The position numbers were made by a program, and so were the translations under genes. A DNA stretch of 14,051 nucleotides from Pirellulales bacterium. GTDB taxonomy: Bacteria > Planctomycetota > Planctomycetia > Pirellulales > JALHLM01. Shown in pieces: positions 6,006-14,046 of the stretch (within the stretch, counting starts at the first letter, position 1; every line of letters starts with the position of its first letter). Location of the stretch: contig JALHLM010000096.1 in assembly GCA_022844585.1 (NCBI GenBank), positions 1 to 14,051 on the forward strand. The letters run 5' to 3'. The notes beneath the pieces are model-generated. The model was given only the letters and a program-made list of their open reading frames with translations. It was not told the DNA's origin and ran no database searches.

Positions 6006-9000
6006 CCGGGGAGCAACGCGACGCCCTCGACACCCGCGGCGTATCGATTGCGCTGTCGGCGGGGGCCGGTTGCGGCAAGACGTTCGTGCTCACGGAGCGT
6101 TTTCTGGCCGAGATCGCGCCGGACGGGCGGGCGGTGCGCTCGGAGCTCAGCGAAGTCGTGGCAATCACCTTCACCGAACGCGCCGCGCGCGAGATGCGCG
6201 AACGGATTCGGCAGAAGACTCGCGAACGCCTGCTGAACGCCGAAGACGCCGACGAAGCGGATTTTTGGCTGTCGATCGAGCGGCAACTCGACGCCGCGCG
6301 GGTCAGCACGATTCATTCCTTCTGCGTGTCGCTGCTGCGATCGCAAGCGATCGACGCGGGACTTGATCCGCGCTTCGCCGTGCTGGACGAAAAGCAAACC
6401 CGCGCGCTGCAGAACGCGATTGTCGAAGATCAACTCCGCAATTTGCTCTCGGCGCGGCATCCGGCCGCGATGGAATTGGTGTTTCAGGTCGGTTTGCGAT
6501 CCGCCTCGGAGTTGTTGCGACAAGTGCTCGTGGAACGGCATGCGTTTCGGCTCGACGCTTGGCGCGGCATCGGCGCCGACGCGCTGCTCGCCCGTTGGCA
6601 GCAATTTTTTGTCGACGTCTATCGCCCGGCGAAGCTGCGCGACTTTCAGGAGCATCACTCGTGGCGGACCGTCGAGCAGTTTGTGCGCGGGACGCCGCCC
6701 AGCGATGCGAACCTGCGCGCGCGTTGCGAGCAACTGGTCGAACTTTTCGATCGTTTGCCCACGAGCGAAGAGATCGTGCCGATTCTGTTACAAATCAAGG
6801 GACAAGCCGGCGTAAAGGGTGCGAAGAAGAAGCAGGAAGTCAACTGGAGCGTCGACGAGTACGACCGATTCGCCGCCGCGGCAGAGAAACTGCGCAAGCG
6901 CATTGACGACAGCCTCAAGGAGCGGAATCGCTGGGATTTTTCGCCCGAGGGTGCGCGGCTGTCCGCGGAACTGGGCGTGCATTTGATCGCGCTCGCGGAA
7001 GTCGTCATCGCCGCGTACGACGCCGCGAAGCGCGACGCGGCGGCACTCGATTTTGAGGATTTGCTGATCTTGGCTCGTGACCTACTCACCGGCGACGAGC
7101 GCGCGCCGCTTCGGCGGCACGTCGCCGAGCAGATAAGGTTGTTGCTGGTCGACGAGTTCCAGGACACCGACCCATTGCAGGTCGACCTCGTGCGCGCGCT
7201 CTGCGACGCGGCGCTCACCGAGGGGAAGCTGTTCTTCGTGGGAGACTTGAAGCAATCGATCTATCGCTTTCGCGGCGCGCAGCCGGATGTGTTCCGCGCG
7301 TTGCGCGAGTCGATGCCGGAATCGGGCCGGTTGCCGTTGACGCGCAATTTTCGCAGCCAGCCGGAGATTCTGGCGTTCGTTAATGCGCTGTTTCACGAGG
7401 AGCTGGGGCCGGCCTACGAGCCGCTGACTGCCAATCGTCCGCAGGTTACCACGCCGCCGGCCGTGGAGTTCCTGTGGGTGCGCAGCGACGAGGATCCTGA
7501 GGAGGAAACGGCCCGCCAGCCCGGTAAAGAAGTGGAGGCGGAGTGGATCTCGCGGCGTCTGCGGGCGATGTTGGATTCCGAAGCGCCGATCGTTTTCACG
7601 CACGATGACCACGGCGCCCCGACCGCGCGGGCCGCGCGTCCTGGCGATATCGCGTTGCTGTTCCGCGCGATGACGCATGTCGAACTGTACGAGGCGGCGC
7701 TGCGCAAGTACGGCATCGACTACTACGTCGTCGGCGGGCATGCGTTTTACGCGCAGCAAGAAGTATTTGACCTGGTCAACCTGTTGCGCGCGGTGGCGAG
7801 TCGCGCGGATGAGTTGAGTCTGGCCGGCGCCTTGCGCAGTCCGTACTTCAGCCTGGCCGATGAGAGCCTGTATTGGCTGGCGCAACATCCGGAGGGACTG
7901 CAGGCCGGCTTGTCGCAGAGCGCGGAACGATCCGAATTACATGCGGACGAACAGAAAAAAGTCGCCTTCGCTGCGCGGACGATCGCGACGCTCCGTGAAC
8001 TTAAGGATCGCGTGCCGATCGCCGCGCTCGTGCAAGAGGCGCTGCGCTTGACCGGCTACGACGCCGTGCTGGCCGCGGAGTTTCTGGGCGAGCGCAAGTT
8101 GGCGAATTTGCACAAGCTCATCGATCAGGCGCGCGAGATGGACGCCGCGGGGATTTTCACCCTCGGGGATTTTGTCGCGCAGCTCGCGGAGTTCACGCGG
8201 CAGCAACCGAAAGAAGCGCCGGCGGCGACGTTGGCGGAAAACGCCAATGTGGTGCGGCTGATGTCGATTCACCAATCCAAGGGATTGGAGTTCCCGATTG
8301 TCGTCGTGCCCGATTTGAATGCCCGCCGGCAAGGCAGCCAGGATCCGATCGCCTTTGATCCGCAACTCGGTCCCTTGGTACGGGCGAAACGCGATACCGG
8401 ACTCGTTGGATTGGAGATGTGGCGTCTGGTCAACAGCGAAGAAGACCGCGCCGAACGGAGCCGCTTGTTGTACGTGGCGGCCACGCGCGCGGCCGACTAT
8501 CTGATCCTGTCGAGCGGCGTCAAAGACCTGACGCGTCCCACGGGGCCGTGGTTGGAATTGCTTGCGAAGCGCTTCGATTTGGAGACGGGCGAGCTGCTGG
8601 CGGAGTTGCCGGAAGAGTACGATCGGCCGCAGGTGCGCGTGACGATGTCTGAACCGGTCTGCGTGCGCCCGAAGTTGGAGCACCCAGCGCGGCCGGATTG
8701 GCAGGCGATCGTGGGATCAATCTCGCCGACCGCGAAAGCGAACGGGATGCGCCTTCCACGGTCCGTGGCCAACGTTGAAGTCGACTATCAAGCCCGACGC
8801 CGATTTTCCTTCTCGCGACTCAGCAGCGCGTTGGAACCGCATCCGGACGATACGGTGTTGCTAGAGATCGATGATTCAGCGAAGCATGACGCGCGGGCGC
8901 TAGGGCTCTTAGTTCACGCGGTCCTGGAACAACTTGACTTTGCGAGTGGCGAGGCGCCGGAACCGTTGGTCGATTTGTTGGCGTCGCGATTCGTCAAGTC

Positions 9001-9457
9001 GGACGCCGCGGAGATTCCGCTCGCCAAGGAGATGCTGTCGCGTCTTTCGGCGTCTGGCATTCTGCGGGAACTGGCCGGCGCTCGCGCGTTGTATCGCGAA
9101 TTGCCGTTCAGTCTGCGTTGGCCGATCGATGCTGCGCCGGAGGATGCGGTCGTGATCGACGGCGTGATCGATTGCCTTTACCAAGATGCCGATGAGCAAT
9201 GGCATCTACTCGATTTCAAGACTAATCGCGTGAGTGCCGACGGCGTGCCGGCTCTTGCTCAGCGGTATGCGCCACAGCTCCTCCTTTACGCGACCGCCGT
9301 GCAACAGGCGATTGGCGTCGAGCCGCGCAGCGCGTCGCTCTATTTCTTGCAGCCCGGCGTACGACACGCCGTCACGTGGGACGCCACAAACAGGGCCGCG
9401 GCGCACGCGGGAATTGACGCGGCGATTGCGCGATTGCGTTCGCCGCCGAGCAAATAG
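5972..9457 (+). CDS. addA: AddA-type UvrD-like helicase with C-terminal RecB-like nuclease
   Basis: 1161 residues. It is the ATP-driven 3'-5' DNA motor of AddAB and carries the second nuclease. All superfamily 1A motifs are visible: Walker A SAGAGCGKT (Lys36), Ia ITFTERAAREM (about 66), TIHSF (about 113), II LLLVDEFQDTD (Asp394-Glu395), III FFVGDLKQSIYRFRG (about 421), IV LTRNFRS (about 456), V MSIHQSKGLEFPIVVVPDL (about 764) and VI RLLYVAATRA (about 831). The C-terminal nuclease has DGVIDCLY (Asp1067), LLDFKTN (Asp1081, Lys1083) and YAPQLLLYA. The ATG at 5972 is preceded by GGAG (5963-5966) with 5-nt spacing, inside the end of addB. The 34-nt overlap suggests translational coupling. An upstream TTG (5906) is unlikely. 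RecB is the main alternative, but an adjacent AddB-type partner and no recC/recD argue for AddA. Confidence 0.93.
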   Translation: MAAAGGNTLGLTGEQRDALDTRGVSIALSAGAGCGKTFVLTERFLAEIAPDGRAVRSELSEVVAITFTERAAREMRERIRQKTRERLLNAEDADEADFWLSIERQLDAARVSTIHSFCVSLLRSQAIDAGLDPRFAVLDEKQTRALQNAIVEDQLRNLLSARHPAAMELVFQVGLRSASELLRQVLVERHAFRLDAWRGIGADALLARWQQFFVDVYRPAKLRDFQEHHSWRTVEQFVRGTPPSDANLRARCEQLVELFDRLPTSEEIVPILLQIKGQAGVKGAKKKQEVNWSVDEYDRFAAAAEKLRKRIDDSLKERNRWDFSPEGARLSAELGVHLIALAEVVIAAYDAAKRDAAALDFEDLLILARDLLTGDERAPLRRHVAEQIRLLLVDEFQDTDPLQVDLVRALCDAALTEGKLFFVGDLKQSIYRFRGAQPDVFRALRESMPESGRLPLTRNFRSQPEILAFVNALFHEELGPAYEPLTANRPQVTTPPAVEFLWVRSDEDPEEETARQPGKEVEAEWISRRLRAMLDSEAPIVFTHDDHGAPTARAARPGDIALLFRAMTHVELYEAALRKYGIDYYVVGGHAFYAQQEVFDLVNLLRAVASRADELSLAGALRSPYFSLADESLYWLAQHPEGLQAGLSQSAERSELHADEQKKVAFAARTIATLRELKDRVPIAALVQEALRLTGYDAVLAAEFLGERKLANLHKLIDQAREMDAAGIFTLGDFVAQLAEFTRQQPKEAPAATLAENANVVRLMSIHQSKGLEFPIVVVPDLNARRQGSQDPIAFDPQLGPLVRAKRDTGLVGLEMWRLVNSEEDRAERSRLLYVAATRAADYLILSSGVKDLTRPTGPWLELLAKRFDLETGELLAELPEEYDRPQVRVTMSEPVCVRPKLEHPARPDWQAIVGSISPTAKANGMRLPRSVANVEVDYQARRRFSFSRLSSALEPHPDDTVLLEIDDSAKHDARALGLLVHAVLEQLDFASGEAPEPLVDLLASRFVKSDAAEIPLAKEMLSRLSASGILRELAGARALYRELPFSLRWPIDAAPEDAVVIDGVIDCLYQDADEQWHLLDFKTNRVSADGVPALAQRYAPQLLLYATAVQQAIGVEPRSASLYFLQPGVRHAVTWDATNRAAAHAGIDAAIARLRSPPSK

Positions 9458-9499
9458 GCCGCAAACTGCGCCGCATAGAATCGCCTCCACCGCGCATCG

Positions 9500-9533
9500 A
9501 AAAGGGCGAGCCGCGCGATGACGCAGCTCGCCC
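9500..9533 (-). terminator. Terminator between convergent addA and CMD gene
   Basis: GGGCGAGC (9504-9511) and GCTCGCCC (9526-9533) form a perfect 8-bp stem that can extend inward by about four more pairs. On the minus strand it is followed by TTTT (complement of 9500-9503), so it should end the CMD transcript 26 nt after its stop codon. On the plus strand it lies 46 nt after the addA stop without a T-run. It may act in both directions, less well for addA. Confidence 0.75.
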
Positions 9534-9559
9534 CCTCGTGCTCTGCTCTGTTACTGGTT

Positions 9560-10993
9560 CTACAGGTCGACGGTCAGGCCGGCCGCCTCGGTGAAGCGAT
9601 CGAACGCGGCGCGGAAGGTCGTGTAGGTGATCGTCTGGACGACGTCGCGCGGGCCGGCCAACTTGACCGCTTCCGCCGCTTGTTCGTCCGTCAACACGAC
9701 CGGCGACGCGGCCAGGTTCTTGGCGACCGTCAGCAGCGCACGGTCTTTGGCTTCCAGCGTCTGCTGATCGCCGTCGAGGGCCGCGATCTGTTCGTCGGTT
9801 TGACCGAGCGACTTCAGGCGGCGGTGCGCGTCGCCGAGCGCGTACCAGGCGCGATCCTGGCGGGCGATGACCCAACTGATCTGGGCCTTGAGGAGCGGGC
9901 TGAGATCGCCTTTTTCCTCCGTGGAGCGAATGCTGGCCGCGGTGCGCTGTCCGGCAATGGGAAAATTCGCGAGCAGGCGCATCCACTGCGGGATCGCGCC
10001 TTCCGGAGCGGCTTCGCCCATGATTTCGCGGGCCTTGTCTTCGTCGACCAGCGGCAAGCGCGGCTCACGCTTGCGGGCCGCTTCGAGGCGGGTCAGCACT
10101 TCGCTCATCGGCTCCAACGCGGGGCGATCGCAAACCGTGGCGCCGTACGAGGAGTTCGCCAAGTCGGTCAACACGACCGGCGCCACCACGGTTTTGGCCT
10201 TCTGGAATTTGTCGGAGGTCGGCGTCAGGTAACCGTGCGATTCCGACTTCTGAGCGGCTTGCTGACCGCGACCGAAATTGCCGCCGTTGGCGGATTGCGG
10301 TACGCCCGTGCCTTCCTTCCAGCGGTTGATGGAATTGTTTCCGGAGACCGACATCACCATCTCAATGATTTGGGGTCCGGTGTAGAACTCCCGGCAGCGA
10401 TCAATATCCGCATCTGATAACAGATGCGGTTCCAAGGTTAAGCGGCGCGCCAACGCATAGGCCGCCTGCTCGGCTGGCTTGAAGGCGGACCAATCGGCAT
10501 CCAGCGCCGCGATTTCGTCTTCCAACATGCCGGCGGCCAGGAGTTTCGATTCCTGATGGCCGAGGCAGTATTGGCAGTTGTTGGCGCGCGAGGCGATCCA
10601 GAACAACTGGGTCTTGAACTTGTAGTCAAGCGTTAGCGCAGGGTCTTGTTCCACTTGGACGCGGTTGTTGCCGGAACCGAATCCGCCGCGCGGGCTGCCG
10701 GAGAAGTTCAGAGACACCCGCATGTCGCCATCCGGCAGGTAGAGCGCCCGGAGCCGACCTTCGTAGCCGAACGAGCGTGGGTCGGCGGCTTCTTTTTCTT
10801 TTTCTTCCGCCGTCAGTTCCGGTAACGGAATGCGGGGCGTCCGTCCTTTCATATCTTCGAGCATTTCTTTCATTTCGGGGCGCGTCACCGGCACCGGGCG
10901 CGGCGCATCTGCGGCGTCTTCCGCGCCGGCCGCGCTGGGAAAAAAGAGGAGCGCACAACCGAACGAAGCAAGCGCGTAAGCGAGCCGACTCAT
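9560..10993 (-). CDS. Exported protein with two AhpD/CMD-like domains, second domain cysteine-less (copy 1)
   Basis: 477 residues. The N-terminus MSRLAYALASFGCALLFFPS followed by AAGA is a signal peptide with likely cleavage before Glu-Asp, so the protein should act outside the cytoplasmic membrane. Domain 1 (about residues 115-235) holds NNCQYCLGHQ, with Cys140 and Cys143 as the CxxC pair and His146, as in carboxymuconolactone decarboxylase/AhpD-type peroxidase-like proteins. Domain 2 (about 360-477) aligns with it through RAWYALGDAH, but Ala382, Ala385 and Asp388 replace the two Cys and the His. Between them is a Gly/Gln/Ser-rich linker longer than in copy 2. ATG 10991-10993 is chosen for the signal peptide and AGAGG 6 nt upstream; a TTG-initiated extension to 11068 would bury the signal. 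Substrate unknown; a thiol-disulfide or peroxidase role is inferred from the CxxC only. Confidence 0.8.
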   Translation of the reverse strand: MSRLAYALASFGCALLFFPSAAGAEDAADAPRPVPVTRPEMKEMLEDMKGRTPRIPLPELTAEEKEKEAADPRSFGYEGRLRALYLPDGDMRVSLNFSGSPRGGFGSGNNRVQVEQDPALTLDYKFKTQLFWIASRANNCQYCLGHQESKLLAAGMLEDEIAALDADWSAFKPAEQAAYALARRLTLEPHLLSDADIDRCREFYTGPQIIEMVMSVSGNNSINRWKEGTGVPQSANGGNFGRGQQAAQKSESHGYLTPTSDKFQKAKTVVAPVVLTDLANSSYGATVCDRPALEPMSEVLTRLEAARKREPRLPLVDEDKAREIMGEAAPEGAIPQWMRLLANFPIAGQRTAASIRSTEEKGDLSPLLKAQISWVIARQDRAWYALGDAHRRLKSLGQTDEQIAALDGDQQTLEAKDRALLTVAKNLAASPVVLTDEQAAEAVKLAGPRDVVQTITYTTFRAAFDRFTEAAGLTVDL

Positions 10994-11155
10994 GAGGAAC
11001 CTCTTGGGCGAATGAGATAAGAAGACAAGTTTCGCGAAAATCGCAGAACGTGCGGCGCTACGCGACAAAGCGTCGACGTCCGCATGGTGATGTTCGAAGC
11101 ATCGTCACGATCGTTCTCGGACGACGCGCGTACGCCACTTGGTCGCACGCGATCG

Positions 11156-12478
11156 CTAATCCTCCAGTTTCAGTCCCAGCGATTCGGTGAAGCGATCGAA
11201 CGTAGCCGCGCTGCACGTGATGGCAATAATCTCTGCCACTTCGAAGTCGGAGTAATGGGCCTGTAGGGCGGCTACGTCGGCGTCGGTGATGAGTTGTGGC
11301 GACACCGTGAGTTCTTCCGTGAAGGCGAACGCGGCCAACTCGGCGGGCGAGAAATTCGTCGCGTTGGGTGCATCGAGCGCGAATTGCTGATCGGCCGAAA
11401 CGCCCAGCTCGTTTAAGCGGCGCCGCGCGTCGCCGAGCGCGTACCACGCCCGATCATGGCGCGCCGCAATCCAGGCCAATTGCGCTTTGAGCAACGTCGG
11501 AATGCGTCCGACGCGCTGCATCGCCTGGTAGGTCCGAATGTAGCTGGCGCCGCTCGTCGGAAACTGCATGACGGCACGTTGCCAACTGGTGATTGGCTGG
11601 TCGGCCAATTCCGCCGGCAGCGACTGCCGGACCTGTTGCTGGTCCAGCAGCGCTACGCGGGGCTCTCTCGTGCGGGCCTGGGACAGGGCCGCTTCCACTT
11701 CGCTGCGGGATTCGAGCGGCGGGCGCTTAACCCATTCAGCGGGCAGCACCTCGCTCTCGCGGGCGGAGAATTCTTCCGACGTCGGCGTGTCGATCACGCT
11801 GTGTTCTTCTCCGGCACGCGCATCCTGAGGAATCCCGGTCGAATCGGTCCAGCGGTTCGTGCCGTTGTAGCGCGATACGTGGTAGATCATTTCCAGGATT
11901 TCGGCGTCGCTGTAATGGTCGCGCAGACCTTCGATGTCGGACGAAGTCACTTCCTGCGGCGCCAGCGTGAGCTTGCGGGCAAAGCCGAAGGCAGCGAACT
12001 CCTTGGGATTGAAGGCGCGCCAGTCCGTGTCCAATTGGGCAATCGCGTCATCGTCCAGCCCCGCCAACGCCAGTTTGCGTTCCTGATGGCCGAGGCAGTA
12101 ATGACAATTGTTGATGCGGCAGGCAATCCAAAAGAGTTCCACGGTGAAGACGTAGTCCAACGTCATCGCTGGGTCACTCGGACCGCGCTGGACGTTGCGA
12201 CCACGTTGCGTGTTCTGCGTGTTGGGAGTCTGCCATTCGGCGGGCAAAAAATAGGCGCGTGCGCGGCCGTTGTTGACCGTCGATTCTCCCTCTTTCGCCG
12301 GCGGCAGCGCCAAGCGCGACTGGCGGTGCTTGAGTTGCTCCAGGGCCGCCTTCATCTCTGGTCGCGTACGCGGCGCGGCCTTGGGCTCTGCATTGACGGG
12401 GGCTTCGTCCGCCATGAGGGAGCAAGGCGAAGTCAGAATCAGCGCGAGCCAAAAGGCGCAGGTTCCCCAAGTCTTCAT
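11156..12478 (-). CDS. Exported protein with two AhpD/CMD-like domains, second domain cysteine-less (copy 2)
   Basis: 440 residues, a clear paralogue of the gene just downstream and sharing its whole architecture. A signal peptide (MKTWGTCAFWLALILTSPCS, then LMA and DEA) suggests export. A shared segment TRPEMKAALEQLK follows. Domain 1 has Glu114, then NNCHYCLGHQ with Cys125, Cys128 and His131. Domain 2 has RHDRAWYALGDARRRL, where Ala344, Ala347 and Asp350 stand in place of Cys, Cys and His, exactly as in copy 1. Each domain ends with a related segment (NRWTDSTG and FDRFTESLG). The start at 12476-12478 is the first Met before the signal peptide; it has only a weak GGA 8 nt upstream. The gene is 63 nt after the putative lipoprotein stop and 162 nt before copy 1, with no terminator seen, so co-transcription is plausible. 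A redox function is inferred, not shown. Confidence 0.8.
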   Translation of the reverse strand: MKTWGTCAFWLALILTSPCSLMADEAPVNAEPKAAPRTRPEMKAALEQLKHRQSRLALPPAKEGESTVNNGRARAYFLPAEWQTPNTQNTQRGRNVQRGPSDPAMTLDYVFTVELFWIACRINNCHYCLGHQERKLALAGLDDDAIAQLDTDWRAFNPKEFAAFGFARKLTLAPQEVTSSDIEGLRDHYSDAEILEMIYHVSRYNGTNRWTDSTGIPQDARAGEEHSVIDTPTSEEFSARESEVLPAEWVKRPPLESRSEVEAALSQARTREPRVALLDQQQVRQSLPAELADQPITSWQRAVMQFPTSGASYIRTYQAMQRVGRIPTLLKAQLAWIAARHDRAWYALGDARRRLNELGVSADQQFALDAPNATNFSPAELAAFAFTEELTVSPQLITDADVAALQAHYSDFEVAEIIAITCSAATFDRFTESLGLKLED

Positions 12479-12541
12479 ACGGCGATCCAAGCTGGCTGAA
12501 AGATAAACGGGCGTGCGAAACGGGCCGTGCAACGGATCTGG

Positions 12542-12952
12542 TTAGACGTCGTCGCGAATGACCGTCACTTGCGGACTCGTGGTGATGGTGTACGACGCCG
12601 TCTGCTTCGTCGCGCGGGCCTTCGGCGCCACGACGACCAGTTCGACGGTGCAGCACAGGTTCGGACCCTGGCTCTTTTCGTTCAGCACCTTATAGCTCGT
12701 CAGCTTGTAGCCCTGCGACCAAGTCCAGTCGCCGACGACGATCGCGGGATCGCTGGTCTTCAACGAATCCGGCGTTTGTCCCGACTTCCAGGCCGTGAGC
12801 GCTTTTTCCAACGATTGCTTGGCGGCCGCCGGATCCAGGGCCAGCGACCGCGCGTCGGACCCGCCGCAACCGGAGGCGGTAAGCATTGCGCCGACCGCAA
12901 TCGTCAGCATCCAGGCAGCGCCGCTGAAGTTCATTTGTCGTGAAGTTTTCAT
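12542..12952 (-). CDS. Small putative lipoprotein of unknown function
   Basis: 136 residues from the chosen start. The N-terminus has a Lys/Arg head, a hydrophobic stretch (AAWMLTIAVGAML) and TASGCGG, where Cys29 could be the lipidated residue. The -3 position is Ala rather than Leu/Val/Ile, so the lipobox is imperfect. The mature part has SLALDPAAAKQSLEKALTAWKSGQ, then DPAIVVGDWTWSQGYKLTSY, then beta-strand-like ends. I recognise this general pattern from planctomycete hypothetical proteins but know no function. Start is uncertain: ATG at 12988 and 12934 are also in frame, and none has a Shine-Dalgarno sequence; 12952 gives the most normal signal peptide. It may be the first gene of a unit with the two CMD genes. 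Confidence 0.7.
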   Translation of the reverse strand: MKTSRQMNFSGAAWMLTIAVGAMLTASGCGGSDARSLALDPAAAKQSLEKALTAWKSGQTPDSLKTSDPAIVVGDWTWSQGYKLTSYKVLNEKSQGPNLCCTVELVVVAPKARATKQTASYTITTSPQVTVIRDDV

Positions 12953-12991
12953 GTAGGTTGACTCAATGATGGTGTTCTCAGTGCGCATGCC

Positions 12992-13041
12992 GAAAAACTA
13001 AACGATGGGTGCCACTGGTGGCTTGTCCGCCAGTGGCACCC
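12992..13041 (-). terminator. Perfect 12-bp inverted repeat with T-rich tail; likely terminator of the second DUF1559 gene, possibly an interspersed repeat
   Basis: GGGTGCCACTGG (13007-13018) and CCAGTGGCACCC (13030-13041) are exact inverted repeats around an 11-nt loop; two G-C pairs can extend the stem. On the minus strand the stem is followed by ATCGTTTAGTTTTTC (complement of 12992-13006), a U-rich tail as in intrinsic terminators. It begins 25 nt after the DUF1559 stop codon. The strong symmetry also resembles palindromic repeats scattered between planctomycete genes. Confidence 0.65.
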
Positions 13042-13065
13042 CACATCAAACTTTTTGCGGGTGTT

Positions 13066-14046
13066 CTAGAACTCGCCCACGACTTCTTTGCCGTCGCGAG
13101 TGCCTAAGCCACGCCAGACCAGCAAGTTGACCGTATCGTTCACGGTGCGAACCGAGCCGTCGCAGAGGACCAAATTCACCATGCCGGGATGGCGACTGCC
13201 CGCCGTCGTCATGATGCGGCCAGGCGGGTACATGCAGGAACGCGTGTTGGGCGTCGCCGTATGAAAGTATGCCGTCGTCGAATGATAAGGTTGCAGCCAC
13301 GGAGCGCCGACATTCGAGTAACCCTGCATCGCCACGTTCGTGGTGTCCGTCGCCATGCACTGCTCCAGGGCTTCATCGGCCGTGGCCGGGTAGGTCCCTG
13401 GCTTGAACGTGTCGGATTCCGGCGAAATGATCGCGTTGCTGCCGTCCCCCAGGATTCTTTCCGAAAAGGCGGCCGTGTTCGACGCGCCGTCGCGAATTCT
13501 GGCGATCTTCATGAAGCTGTTACGAAAGAAGACGCCGTTAGGAGTCGGCATGCCGTAGTTGGTGGACCCGGACGTTTTGGAGGGCAAGCCCCAGACGATG
13601 CCCGTGCCGTGGTTGCTGTAGTAATTAGTGCGGCCACCCAGTTCCTGCGGCAAGCGATCGAGGTCCGACGGGCAAACGTAGGAACTGACCGTGGTCATGC
13701 GCGCCCGGTCGTTGAGCGGATCGTTGTAGTTAACGCTGTAGTTCACCAATTTGTGGATCGCGTCCTGTTCCATGAACGGCAACAACCGGGACTGGATCGA
13801 CAATCCGTCGACGCCATTGCCGGTGCCTCCCGTGGTCACAGTACCCGAGGCGGGAAAGCAGCCGAATGAGCTGTGATAGGTATGCGCCGCCAACCCCATT
13901 TGTTTCAGGTTGTTCGTGCAACTGATCCTGCGGGCGGCCTCGCGGGCGACCTGCAAGGCGGGCAACAAGAGGGCGATCAGAATGCCAATAATGGCGATAA
14001 CCACCAACAATTCGACCAGCGTAAAGCCGCGCTTTGGCCTGACCAT
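13066..14046 (-). CDS. DUF1559 pseudopilin-like protein with HX9DG C-terminus (second copy)
   Basis: 326 residues. The head MVRPKRG is followed by FTLVELLVVIAIIGILIALL; cleavage is expected between Gly7 and Phe8, with Glu12 as the conserved fifth mature residue. LPALQVAREAARR and NNLKQMGLA follow. Further DUF1559 marks are YVCPSD, IRDGASNTAAFSE and the C-terminal H286-x9-D296-G297 (ending CDGSV). It is therefore a membrane-anchored protein with an exported domain and unknown role, like the gene at 1261-2415. Only five bases precede the start codon in the window, so ribosome binding site and promoter are not visible; the start fits because it leaves the usual short basic head before the prepilin segment. 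The stop codon lies in a small palindrome (GTTCTAGAAC, 13063-13072). Outside the N-terminal segment and C-terminal motif the two DUF1559 proteins are very different. Confidence 0.93.
   Translation of the reverse strand: MVRPKRGFTLVELLVVIAIIGILIALLLPALQVAREAARRISCTNNLKQMGLAAHTYHSSFGCFPASGTVTTGGTGNGVDGLSIQSRLLPFMEQDAIHKLVNYSVNYNDPLNDRARMTTVSSYVCPSDLDRLPQELGGRTNYYSNHGTGIVWGLPSKTSGSTNYGMPTPNGVFFRNSFMKIARIRDGASNTAAFSERILGDGSNAIISPESDTFKPGTYPATADEALEQCMATDTTNVAMQGYSNVGAPWLQPYHSTTAYFHTATPNTRSCMYPPGRIMTTAGSRHPGMVNLVLCDGSVRTVNDTVNLLVWRGLGTRDGKEVVGEF

Noticed and set aside
11030..11039. Palindrome TTTCGCGAAA upstream of CMD copy 1
   Set aside because: A single 10-bp palindrome without a second copy or promoter context; expected by chance in a window of this size.
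10994..11155. Search for a separate promoter or terminator between the two CMD genes
   Set aside because: No convincing -35/-10 pair and no stem with a T-run found, so neither is annotated; co-transcription remains open.
11456..12499. Open frame of about 347 codons on the plus strand opposite CMD copy 2
   Set aside because: No domain or ribosome binding site, and the minus-strand frame carries the CxxC domain and a signal peptide.
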